Shown: positions 12,871 through 22,246 of the stretch, in pieces | Numbering within the stretch: the stretch's first letter is position 1 | Layout: every line of letters begins with the position of its first letter | Assembly: GCA_948567375.1 (NCBI GenBank) | Contig: OX419762.1 | Span: 32,617,465 to 32,681,464 of the forward strand | Reading direction: 5' to 3' | Length of the DNA stretch: 64,000 nt | From: Lunularia cruciata | Taxonomy: Eukaryota > Streptophyta > Marchantiopsida > Lunulariales > Lunulariaceae | The notes under the pieces: model-generated | Database searches by the model: none | What the model was told of the DNA's origin: nothing | What the model saw: the letters and a program-made list of their open reading frames with translations, nothing else | Program-made: the position numbers and the translations under genes

Positions 12871-13053
12871 TTGATCAGACCTCAGGAAGTTGACTTTGTA
12901 TTGGAGGAAGAAGGACTCAGATTTGATCAGACCCAAAGAAGCTTACTTCATGTCAGAGGAGGAAAAATTTTGGATCAAACGCTAAAGGAGGGTTTCTTTG
13001 CATCGGAACAGAAGTTACAGGTCAGGATTACTGTGGGGGTTATATCTCATTGA
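12871..13053 (+). other. Small frame in the 5' block of short-class CC-LTR copy B
   Basis: A 60-codon frame whose first 30 or so codons (VDFVLEEEGL, DQTQRSLL, VRGGK) are also read in copy J at 53067-52774 (minus), where it is 97 codons long. The two copies diverge after that, so coding is unproven. The DNA looks like an imperfect internal duplication (two related stretches of about 45 bases), so conservation may reflect repeated U3 sequence, not a protein. Confidence 0.3.
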
Positions 13054-13587
13054 AGAAAAGTCTTAATCATACGTGCTATATTGCGTTGGAAGCACCTCGC
13101 TCAGGGCTTTCCAATGCCACCAAAATCGTAGAGTTTGGAGGTCTGTAGAAGAAGTTACAAGTATTTGAAGTTTTGGGAGTAGATGTACAAAGGAGTTAAA
13201 GGACTTTGGGTTGAGGTTCTTCGGGGAGGTGTCTTTGGGACTTTGGACTTCAGATTTTGGACTTTAGGTTTACATGACTCCGAGTCTAAAGACTTTGCCT
13301 CAAGACAAATATGATTCAACCCAAGGTAGTCAGACCTTGGAGTGCAGTGAATGTGACTTTGGGAATCTTGCAAGAGGCGTAAGAGGAGGTTAGAGTAGGG
13401 AAAGAAGATATTTAGGTTACCCACGACTTCAATTTAAGCTCTGATTGAAGATAGGATAAAATAAGAAGAGAAATAGCAATAGTGAATGAACCTGAACTGC
13501 AATATTAGATAGTAAGTGTCTTCGAGTCAATAAAATGAGTGATTAGGGGAAAGTGGGTTATAAATTGAAGGGGTAGATAGTGTACCC

Positions 13588-13745
13588 ATGCTTTCAATTA
13601 CAATTCTTGATGAGGACATAATAGAATTAACAAAGGAATTTATAGTAGTTAGACCCAAAGTAACAGAGATAGGAGTGCAGGTGTCTTTGGATTTGACATT
13701 TGACACTTTAGAGAAGAGTGGGTCGGAAGATAACGAGTTTGATAG
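13588..13745 (+). pseudogene. CC-LTR protein C-terminal scrap in copy B, left of insertion C
   Basis: Encodes a tail block related to LPSETLEKSGSKDEELDRL of copy H (here TFDTLEKSGSEDNEFD). It is interrupted in the codons for the (E)LDRLP stretch by copy C and resumes at 17459 (DYLPASVIVDQSGE-type reading). The same tail is present in J at 52395-52099 (minus). Confidence 0.7.
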
Positions 13746-14130
13746 TGTAGTACCCACATTTTTGTTTTTCTGTGTTTATTAGTGTTTAAGAGAAGAAGTA
13801 AGCACTGGAAGTCGAATTGTGGATGAAGAATGGATGGAAGTAACTTCAAAGGACATCCAAAGAAGACAACATTGGATCCGATGATGGAGGTACTCAAAAA
13901 AAGAGTACAATAGAAAAAGTCCAAAGAGCACCATCTTTGGGTCGGAAGGCGTAGACGATACAAAGACCGTTTAACAACCTTGGTACATGGCAAGAAAGTA
14001 CATTTCAAGAAACGGCGGAGGCAAAAGAATCATATCTTGACAGTGACCGGGACTTGCACGTAGAAGAGAGAAGGTCGAATTTGAAATTGACTGAAGAATG
14101 ACTGCAATTTGGGGTAATATAAGATTGTAA

Positions 14131-16652
14131 TTGCGCATGGACAAGTTGAATCTGCCAAGTAAATTTCCAATCCCTTTGAGTAGCTGTCCTGCAATAATGC
14201 ATGTCCGAAAGCCCATCGAGAGTGAAATTTTCCGCAATCCCGAGGGAGTTAGAGTGTCTTGTCCAGGAAAGGGTATCATCTTTCAGCATCGTAGAACAAG
14301 AGAACAGATTATGGCAAAGAAGGTGGCCAATGCGCTGGCGGTGCAAAGTTTCACAATTCAAAGATTAGATGTAGTAGCTAGAATTGAATTGTTGACTAGA
14401 CTTTGTATTACTTTCTTAGCATGGAACTGGAATTTCAGTTTCCCGGGGGTGATGGCGGAGATAGCTACCAGTAATTGTGAGGAGGGTCCCGAGGTGGAAG
14501 GGAAGAGAGGAAATCTGGCTCAATGGACTGAGTCGGGTTGGAGGTTAGTATTGGGGAGAGAAGCAAGAGAGCCGACGGGGATCACCTTCTATCAAAAGTG
14601 TGATGCTGCAGAGGAGACAGCGGAAATTCACAATTTGTTTTTTGCTCCAAGAACGACAAATGGATACAAGGTGGAGTCCTATCAGGACCTGATTTGGAGA
14701 AGCATTGTAGGGGTGATGATGGCCATGTTCAAGCCAGAACAAACCACATATGTGAACATGCAGCAAGCTGTCTACTTCCACCAAATGTTTGCAGTAGTTC
14801 TGATGAATTGGGCGAATTGCTTTCACCACCAAATGAGGCAAATGGTGATCAATTGGCAAACAAGTTCTCCGCCGCATTATTTTGCACCGTTCATAGTACA
14901 CTTCTACTTCAGGTTGAACCTGTTTACAGTAGAGGAGTGTCATTGTATGGTGTCTCATGTTCATCCTGACTTACGACGGGAAGTGGACAAAGAAGAGCAC
15001 CAGTATATGCTACATCTGCGAGCCAACGATGAGTATTTCTTGAAGACCGGATAGTGGAAGGTCAAAGAAATCACCAGTCCGAAGACGAAGAAACGCGGCA
15101 AACCCGAAGAAGCAAAGTTGCCTCCCACTCAAAGGAAGACTCAAAGGCTGGTTATGAAGAATCCAAAGATGGTGAGAGAAGCATCATCGGGATCAGAGTC
15201 TGAGGAAGAAACCAAGTCGCAAGAGGAGGAATCCGAAGAAGAGGAGCTCACCTTAAAAAGTGAAGAGTCTAGAAGCAATAGCGAGGGGGAGCCAGAAGTT
15301 TAGCAATCGGTGGCGATCAGTGAAGCTTGTCAGGCGATGGTGGTAAACAAGCCAAGACCAGAATAGAAGGAGGGGTATCCAACAGGGCCAAGTTCAATAG
15401 GTAAAGACGAAGAAAGTACAAAAATGATATCTCTGAAGATACGAAGATCACGACTTTGGATGAAGGAGCCGATGAAGGAGGTACAGACTCAAGATGAAGA
15501 CGTCGATGAAGATGAAGAAACTTTGGTGGGATATCGTATTTGACAAAAGTGGTCACCCCATTGCTGGAACTATTGAAGGAGCATTGGAAAGTAATTCCCC
15601 AAGATTGTAGGAAGGGAATGAACGAGTTGCAGGTGGTAATGCATTTGTTGAGTGAAGTGAAGGGGTTGCAGGAGCAACAAGTCCAAAGAAGTGAAGAAAT
15701 GGAAGAACTTCGGAGGGAGGAAGTCTTGAAGAAGAAGATTCTCACAATATTACAAGAACGCTGCGAGGTTAAAGAAAAAGAATTGCAAAGGCAAGCCGGA
15801 GAATTGACGGAACAAGCAATGTGGCTGAGCAAGATGAAGGAGGAAGTGAGTGATGTGCGCATTGAGAATGTTCATTTGAAGGCGATGACCATCGCAATGG
15901 AGCAGGAGTTAGATAGCTTGAAGAAGAGTGCAGAGGGGAAGGATCAAGCTTGGCAGAGAGAGTTAGCAGCCACGCAGGAAGAAGAGGAACGATTACGAGA
16001 GCTTGTCAGAAGCACGGAATTGCAAAGCACACTGTATGCAGAAGAAAAGAAGATGCTCGCTGCGGAGTACGAAGACAAGCTGAAGATGTATTGTGAAGAA
16101 CTGAAGACAGAGTGCTCTCAAGGGTATGCATCAAAATCAGTGGGAGAAGTTGCGAGGAAGTTGAGAGCAATTCTAAGCACGGAGGCTAAAGGGAGATTGG
16201 AAGAAGCCCGCCTACATGAGTTGAAGTTGCTTGTGCAGGAAACTCGGAAGAGAAAAGCCAAGGATGTGGACATGAACACGTTGCTGATTTGATTAAGAAA
16301 GCGTGTAGATCGGAAGATGTTAGAAGTAGAAAACAATGTTAGCCTTAGATTAGATTTAGTTAATTTGGAGTTAGAGAAGATTCGGAATAGTGTGACAGCG
16401 GAGAAGAAACCCGATGTTGCAGAAATAGGAATTCAGGTGTCATCGGACTTGTTATTGGACACATTAGAGAAGAGTGGGTCAGGAGATAAAGAAGTAGATG
16501 AAGTAACCTTGAGCTCAATTGTAGTTCCTAATGTAGAAGTAGTAGAATTAGTGAAGGAATCAGTAGAATTAGCTATACCCAAAGAAGGAGAAATAGTAGG
16601 AAGATCATCGGGTTTGGAAGTCGATGATGAGGTAGACATCGGATCGGTGTAA
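14131..16652 (+). pseudogene. CC-LTR protein of copy C, nearly full length with breaks
   Basis: The 14131-15054 frame (307 codons) is the globular N-terminal domain: PLSSCP, KPIESEIF, RLDVVARIELL, FLAWNWNFSFPG, VESYQDLI, MFKPEQTTYV and NWANCFHHQMRQMVIN. TAG at 15052 and 15301 interrupt the acidic Ser/Glu stretch. After a frameshift, 15540-16292 (250 codons) is a long Lys/Glu/Leu-rich coiled coil ending in the conserved block RKRKAKDVDMNTLLI. TGA at 16290 is followed by the same frame to 16652, with RLDLVNLELEK and the TLEKSGS tail. The start was chosen because the Met precedes the segment shared with S1, A and F. The protein family is not recognised; it has no RT, integrase or transposase motif. 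Confidence 0.78.
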
Positions 16653-16772
16653 GTACTAATTTTGAGATAGGAAGAGGTAGATGTGAAGAGATAGATTGTC
16701 AATTGGGATCTGCAAGTAGGAAGAGATGTGAGGAAGAGGTGCATAGGTAGGAAGAACTGCCGTTTGCTTCAG

Positions 16773-16780
16773 TATTTAAG
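16773..16780 (+). promoter_or_regulatory. TATA-like box of CC-LTR copy C
   Basis: TATTTAAG followed by GGGAGCATT lies 680 bp before the 3' end. The same box sits at nearly the same distance in A, B, F, H and J, directing transcription out of the 3' end as an LTR promoter would. Confidence 0.55.
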
Positions 16781-17734
16781 GGGAGCATTCGCAATACAAT
16801 GTTGTTCAATATTCAAATTTTTGAAGATAGATAAAGTGAAGTGTTGTTCTTAGTGCTCATCACTTGAGCTTAATTCCGATTGTCAATTCTGTGTTTGTGT
16901 TTGTGAGTATGTGGAGAATTCCGAAGAGCAAGTCAGTGTGTTTGTGGATGTTGGATTCTGCAGCCTTGATCTTCATTTTGTGTGTTTGATCCTGAGTGAA
17001 GTGCATCGGAGCAATGCCTTGACGGATCTGAGAGGAATTGTAGTGTTGGTAGTATTCTGCATTTATGAAGTGCAGCACGAAGTTGATGTGAAGCAATTTT
17101 GATCAAGGAAGTTGTGCCTTCAATGGAAGGGTGGAACACAATTCTGAGGCGAAATCATTCTTCATAGTGAAGTGCCGTCTTCAGGAGAATCTGAATTATC
17201 ACAATCAAGAGTTGTTTGGATAGAATTTGCTATGTTGTGATTATGTGTGTGTGTATTCGTGACAAGTTGTCAAGATTGTGAGCTTGTTACTCTCTTTTGG
17301 GTGTAGTTTCTACCTAAGAGATTAAAGAAGAAATCAAGAAGAACTACATTGTGACTTTTGACTTCATATTTGACCAATTCTGAATCACATCTCTGCGGGA
17401 ACAAACTTTACTTACCCGATTACCGCAAAAGTGATATTTTTCGGGTTGTCACAGAGAGATTACCTGCTAGTGTAATTGTAGATCAGAGTGGAGAAGTAGT
17501 AGAATTGGTAGAGGATAAATTTTAGTAGTTGTGGAACCCAAGGATAGAGTAGTATGTGAGGTTACTTTGGGATTGGGATTGGAAGCTGAGGAAGAACTAG
17601 ACATTAGATCGGAATAGTAACGACTTGGAGATTTGAAGAAGCAGATATGAAGAGGTGGTTTGTCATTTTGGATCTACAGGTAGGAATAGTTGTTGTAGAA
17701 TGGAATAGTTGTTAGTAATTATCAATTGCTTTAC

Positions 17735-17742
17735 TATTTAAG
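17735..17742 (+). promoter_or_regulatory. TATA-like box of CC-LTR copy B
   Basis: TATTTAAG followed by GGGAGCATTTGCA. It lies about 660 bp before the truncated right end of B, or about 680 if the missing end is counted. Confidence 0.55.
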
Positions 17743-18393
17743 GGGAGCATTTGCAGTCATATGTTGTTTAGTGATCATAATTTCTAAGAATAGATAATGC
17801 AAAGTGTTGTCAAGTGGTGCTCATTGTTGAGCTTAATACCGAGTCAATTTTGTACCTATGTTTGTGAGTGTGTAGAGAATTTCAAAGTGCAAGTCAGTGT
17901 GTTTGTTGGATGTTGGATTTCATAGCCTTGATCTTCATTGTGTGTGTTTGATCCTGAATAAAGTGCAGTCAAAGCAATGCCTTGATAGATCTAAGAGGAA
18001 TTGTAGTGTTGGTAGTATTCTGTATTTGTGAGTGCAGCGCAGAGTTGATGTGAAACAATTTCGGTTGAGGAAGTTGTGCCTTCAGTATAGGAGTGGAACA
18101 CAATTCTGAGGCAAATTTGTTTTGTAGTGAAGTGCTATTTTTGGGAGGGCCTGAATCATCACAATCAAGATTGTTTAGAAAGATTTGATAGAGTTGTGAT
18201 TAAGAGTGACAAATTGTTGTGATGAGACTACAAATCAGTGCTTGTTACTCTCTTCTGGGTGTAGTTGCTACTTGAGAGATTAAAGAAGAAATCAAGAAGA
18301 ACTATGTGTTATTGTTTGACTTCATATTTGACCAATTTTGAATTGTATCTCCGCAGGAAAAAACTTTACTTACCTGATTACCACAAAAGTGAG

Positions 18394-19773
18394 TTGCAAA
18401 GTTCATCAATCGGTTGAAGCAAAAGAAGATGAAGATTTTCATGCAACAATTGATTGTATGGAGGGAAGTGCTAATCCTTATGTAGCCCTGGTCATGGAAG
18501 AAATGGATCCTGAGTGATAGAAGGAGGACACTACGGGCTCAAGTTCAACGGGTAAGGAAGAAGGAAGCTCGGATGCAGTATCACTGAAAGTACAAAGATC
18601 AAGACTTTGGAGGAAGGAGCCGGCAGAAGAGGTGAAGTATGAAGATGTGGCCAAATACAAAGAGAACTTTGGAGGAATAGGATATTTAATGCAGGTTGTG
18701 AATCCACTATTGGGGTTGTTGAAAGAGCAACAAAAGGTAGTTCCGTAGTTTAGGATGAAGGCAAAGAATGAGTTGGAGGTGGTGAAGTATCTACTGGCAA
18801 AAGTGAAGGGATTGCAGGAGCAAGTAACCCAAAGAGACAAGGAAGTTGAAGAGTGGATATAGTCATAAAGAAGAGGACTTTTGAGAAGTTGCAAGAGAGT
18901 TTTGAGTCAAGAGGGAGAGAAATGCAGCGTCAAGCCAAAGAGTTGAAGGAGCAGACGATGTTGCTGACCAAGATGAAAGAGGAGGTCAATGTTGTGTGTA
19001 TCAAGAGTATCCATGTGAAAGCAATGGCAGCAGTGATGGAGCAGGATTTAGACGGCTTGAGGAAGAGAGCAGCTGTGAAGGATCAAGCATGGAAGAGAGA
19101 GTTGGCAATCAGACATCAAGAAGAAGAAAGGTTTAGAGAATTGATACAAAGTGCTGAGTTACTACGTTCTCAATATGAGGAGGAAAAGAAGATGCCTGCT
19201 ATTGAGTATCAAGACGAGTTGAAGACATACCGGGAGGAGTTGAAGGTAGAGCAATCTCGAAATCAGTAGGAAAAGTTGTGGGGAAATTGAGAGGAATGTT
19301 GTGCACTAAGGTAGAAGGAAGGTTGGAAGAAGCGAGACTACGTGAGTTAAAGTTGCTTGTGCAGAAAACTCAAAAGAGGAGAGCAAAGGATGTAGATATG
19401 AACACTCTTCTAATTCAATTGAGAGATCAAGTCAATAGAAAGATGTTGGAAGAGGACAATGTTAATCTCAGATTAGATTTAGTGAATTCAGAGTTAGAAA
19501 GAATTAGGAATAGTGTGAAGGAGCAGAAGAAGTGCAATATTGCAGAAGTAGGAATTCAAGTGTCTTCAAACTTGTCCTTTGAGACATTAGAGAGGAGTGG
19601 GTTGCAAGATAAGGAAGTAGATAGGTTACCTACTAGTGTAATTGTACTTTAGAGTGAAGAAGTAGTAGAAATAGTGAAGGACTTAGTAGAATTAGATATA
19701 CTTAAAGAAGAAGAGGTAATAGGAAGATCATCGGGATTGGAAGCTGATGAAGAGATTGACATCGGATCGGACT
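18394..19773 (+). pseudogene. CC-LTR protein of copy A, C-terminal coiled coil
   Basis: Continues the frame cut at 12767. It holds an acidic stretch, then 18853-19269 as a coiled coil (QESFESRGREMQRQAKELKEQ region). After a TAG near 19267, 19278-19652 carries the conserved LRELKLLVQ, RRAKDVDMNTLLI, RLDLVNSELER and TLERSG blocks. A TAG at 19650 precedes the last EVDIGSD-like codons near 19745-19773. The blocks match H and C in the same order. Confidence 0.78.
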
Positions 19774-19880
19774 AGTAATAGTTTTGAGATATGAAGAGGT
19801 GTATTTTCATTTTGGATCTGCATGTTTGACAAGTTGTTGTAGAACGGTATAGTTGTTAGTTAATTGTCAAGAGCTTTGCT

Positions 19881-19888
19881 TATTTAAG
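19881..19888 (+). promoter_or_regulatory. TATA-like box of CC-LTR copy A
   Basis: TATTTAAG followed by GGGAGACATTTG, 681 bp before the right end of A at 20562. Confidence 0.55.
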
Positions 19889-20562
19889 GGGAGACATTTG
19901 TAGTGATATGTTGTTTAGTGCTCATAATTTCTGAGAATAGACAAAGCAAAGTGTTGTGAAGCAGTGCTTGTTGCTTGAGCTTAATTCTTAGTATCAACAT
20001 TGTGTCTATGTTTGTGAGTGTGTGTAGAATTTTGAAGTGCAAGTCAAATTGTGTTGGATGTTGGATTCCGTAGCCTTAATCTTCATTCTGTGTGTTTGAT
20101 CCTGAGTGAAGTGCAATCGGAGCAATGCCTTGACAGATTTGAGAGGAATTGTAGTATTAGTAGTATTCTACAATTGTGAGTGCATTGCAAAGTTGATGTG
20201 AACCAATTTTGATTGAGAAAGTTGTGCCTTCAATGGAGAGGTGGAACACAATTCTGATGCAAAGTCGTTTTGGCAGTGAAGTGCCATTTTTGGGAGAGAC
20301 TAAATCATCACAATCAAGATTATCTGGAAAGATTTGATAGAGTTGTGATTATGTGTGACAAATTCTTGTGACAAGACTACGAGTCAGTGCTTGCTACTCT
20401 CTTTTGGGTGTAGTTTCTACTTGAGAGATTAAAGATGCAACCATGAAGAATTGAGATTGTTATTGTTTGATTACATATTTGACCAATTTTGAATCGTATC
20501 TCTCTGGGAACAAACTTTACTTACCTGATTACCATAAAAGTGATAATTTCCAAGTTGTCAGA

Positions 20563-20978
20563 CTTCCAAAGCATTCATAGGAGATTCAAGAAAGCATAAG
20601 GAGGTGATGTAGAGAAATCAAGGAAGGAATAACTCATGGAGTTGGAAGAGGCAAGAGCAATTGCTATGGTTTGAGTGGAGCAAGCCCAAAGGAAAAAAAA
20701 GGAGAGATTTGACAAGAAGCAAGGTAAGAAGAAGGTGGAGCCTTTCGAAGAAGGTGATTGGGTAATGTTATTTGATTCTATTCGATTCAAGAGAGTCCAA
20801 AGAAGTTTTTTCCTAAGTACTTTTTAGGCCTTTCATAGTAGAGAAGGTGTGGGGCAATTACACCTATGATCTCAAGGAGTTGGGAGGAAGGCATTTTGAT
20901 AGGATTAACCATGATAAGTTGAAGATGTATCATAGAAGGATGAGAGACCTTCACTTTGAGGACAAAGTGAAAACTTAG
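20563..20978 (+). pseudogene. Family D integrase C-terminal part, after the nest
   Basis: Continues the integrase cut at 11231, starting with the duplicated CTTCC. It covers the basic C-terminal region (KKKERFDKKQGKKKVEPF and FEEGDWV-type reading, then FRPFIVEKVWG and HYKLKMYHRRM-type blocks) with a frameshift near 20800-20830. The terminal stop is at 20976-20978, just ahead of the polypurine tract. Confidence 0.75.
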
Positions 20979-20979
20979 T

Positions 20980-20990
20980 CCAAGGGTAAA
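20980..20990 (+). promoter_or_regulatory. Polypurine tract of family D
   Basis: The purine-rich CCAAGGGTAAA stands directly before the 3' LTR start TGTAACACTC at 20991, the expected position for plus-strand priming. Confidence 0.6.
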
Positions 20991-21682
20991 TGTAACACTC
21001 ATTTGTGCATGTGTGTGGTATTGTGATATTTAGCTTGGTATTACAGGTACTTGAGAGATATTATTTAAATAGAGATAAAGGATGGTTCTACATTATTCAT
21101 GATTAGCTAAAGTTAGTCATAGCTAAGATAGAGGAGACCTTACTTTAGAGGAAATGGAAAAGATGAGCACCACTATTTTGGATTCTAGTGTGTTGACTTG
21201 GTATTATTCTTAGGTATTTGGCTTTGAGAAAAGAGTTGAGAACTCTTAGGCCCACAAGCCTTTTTATTTTGGATTCTCCTATAGTCCAAGGATAGCCCAG
21301 GTGAAAGAATCATTGACTTAGTGGTTGGGTCAAGATAAGATCACATGCTTAGTGGAATATGCCCATGTAGATGGATATTCCTTTATACTTTTTGACTTTA
21401 CTTGACTTTTAGCCCAATAACTTAAGTTACTCTAGTAATTAGTAATATTGGTGCGTAACTATTTCACAAGTATATAAACAAGGGGTAAGGAAGTACTCAT
21501 CATCCTTTCATTTGCAACTATCTCTCTCTCATTGAGTTCTCTAGTGAGCAATGTCTTGAGTATTGGAGTGTTAGCCTTGGAGGAGTATGATGGAGTTGAG
21601 GTTCCTTGCCTTCTAAGTCCATGGTGCGCTACCATAATAGCCATCATAAGTTCATCCTAAGTGAGAGACATGCCGGCTCACA
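20991..21682 (+). repeat. Family D 3' LTR
   Basis: Runs from TGTAACACTCATTTGTG to GCCGGCTCACA. It pairs with the 5' LTR at 4575-5263. A TATA box TATATAAAC lies at 21471-21479, consistent with U3-R-U5 order. Confidence 0.92.
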
Positions 21683-21754
21683 AAATACTCTTGTATGTAT
21701 AAACTAGAATCAATTAATCAATAGGAGAGATCATTGAGAGAATGAGAGTGATAC
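21683..21754. other. Short spacer between family D 3' LTR and chromovirus E
   Basis: 72 bases with no match noticed elsewhere in the window. It does not continue the CC-LTR coding sequence that was cut at 4574, so the family D element is not a simple insertion into copy S1. Confidence 0.5.
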
Positions 21755-21858
21755 TGTAAAAGACCAAAACCGAGGAGAAAAATAGGAGAATGGAAACTCA
21801 CATTGGGACACTTGAATGAGAGAAAACTCTGAATGCCTAGCATGAGCTTTGGCTTTGG

Positions 21859-21866
21859 TATTTATA
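21859..21866 (-). promoter_or_regulatory. TATA box of family E LTR
   Basis: TATAAATA on the minus strand inside the LTR, conserved in the other LTR copy in the block GGTATTTATAGG (plus strand). Confidence 0.6.
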
Positions 21867-22008
21867 GGTAGCATACAAGGCCCTTGAGAAGCTTCTCAAG
21901 AAGCTTCCTCAAGCTCCTTTCTTAGAGTGCAAGCCAAGTTAACTAGGAAGCTTCTCAAGAAGCTTCCTTCTAGAAGTTGCCTACTTGGCATGCAAGCTAA
22001 GCTAGTTG

Positions 22009-22021
22009 GAAGCTTCTAGAC
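22009..22021. promoter_or_regulatory. Heat-shock-element-like site in family E LTR
   Basis: GAAgcTTCtaGAc is two perfect modules and one with a single mismatch of the nGAAnnTTCnnGAAn consensus. The equivalent place in the other LTR (27232-27244) reads GAAgcTTCtaGAA, a perfect three-module match. Confidence 0.4.
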
Positions 22022-22097
22022 GCTTCTTTCAAGAAGCTACTTACTTAAGGTGCAAGCTAAGCTAACCAGGAAGCTTCCCAAGAAGCTTCCTAGATAC

Positions 22098-22110
22098 TTC
22101 CAGAATATTC
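22098..22110. promoter_or_regulatory. Perfect three-module heat-shock element in family E LTR
   Basis: TTCcaGAAtaTTC fits the consensus exactly. It lies upstream of the TATA box at 21866 in the minus-strand direction of transcription, so in U3. Binding is not shown, only the sequence match. Confidence 0.45.
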
Positions 22111-22180
22111 TAGGCTAATTTGTCTTATGTGCTACTTTGTGAGCCTGACTGACTTCGTTGCTCAACTCCATATTGTTACA

Positions 22181-22194
22181 TATTCCCCCGCTGC
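22181..22194 (-). promoter_or_regulatory. Polypurine tract of family E
   Basis: On the minus strand GCAGCGGGGGAATA runs directly into the 3' LTR start, a typical plant Ty3 tract. Confidence 0.8.
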
Positions 22195-22246
22195 TAGATG
22201 GTGATGTCCTCGTCGCCAGTGAAGCCTCAAATTCCTGGATGGCAAT

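Larger units (their letters stand above)
13746..17453 (+). mobile_element. CC-LTR copy C (long class, complete), innermost of the nest
   Basis: The left edge is TGTAGTACCCACATTTTTG and the right edge TCGGGTTGTCACA. It is 3708 bp, flanked by gatag (13741-13745) and gagag (17454-17458), a 5-bp target duplication with one change. Removing it and one duplicate restores the LDRLP-coding stretch of copy B. It is complete from end to end and contains leader, the whole coding region in several pieces, the TATA-like box at 16773 and the 3' region. Confidence 0.95.
12768..18393 (+). mobile_element. CC-LTR copy B (short class), inserted in A and itself split by C
   Basis: The left edge at 12768 (TGTGTAACATACATTTTT) aligns with TGTGGTACCCACATTTTT. 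Own sequence is 12768-13745 plus 17459-18393, about 1.91 kb. About 20 bases of the right end, including GGGTTGTCACA, are missing at the junction where A resumes. Like copy J (51248-53170) it lacks the main coding region and has its own 5' block (GTTGAAACCAAATTGAAACC, then a DFVLEEEGL-type frame), followed by the C-terminal coding scrap and the 3' part common to all copies. Confidence 0.85.
11232..20562 (+). mobile_element. CC-LTR copy A (long class), outermost of a three-level nest
   Basis: The left edge is TGTGGTGCCCACATTTTTTG at 11232. The right edge ends CAAGTTGTCAGA at 20562 (CACA decayed to CAGA). The target duplication is CTTCC at 11227-11231 and 20563-20567, inside the integrase region of family D. 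Own sequence is 11232-12767 plus 18394-20562, about 3705 bp; the rest is copy B, which itself contains copy C. Removing B rejoins the acidic middle of the A protein. Confidence 0.92.
4575..21682 (+). mobile_element. Family D Ty3/gypsy element (Ogre/Tat/Athila-like), split by nested CC-LTRs
   Basis: The order is 5' LTR (4575-5263), primer site, extra leader ORF, gag, protease, RT, RNase H, integrase, polypurine tract and 3' LTR (20991-21682). Integrase is interrupted at 11231/20563 by the CC-LTR nest 11232-20562. The RT carries the box FIDDF and a GDGYSGYNQ block, which resembles the non-chromovirus Ogre/Tat/Athila branch; that placement is inference. Coding frames contain many stops and frameshifts. 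The flanks do not form a target duplication (ggaac before, aaata after), so the two ends may come from different insertions joined by recombination. Confidence 0.88.
21755..22180 (-). repeat. Family E 3' LTR (complete, 426 bp)
   Basis: On the plus strand it starts TGTAAAAGACC and ends ATTGTTACA. It matches the partial LTR at 26978-27257. It is rich in AAGCTTC motifs that form GAA/TTC arrays. TATAAATA (minus strand) lies at 21859-21866, downstream of those arrays in the direction of transcription. Confidence 0.92.
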
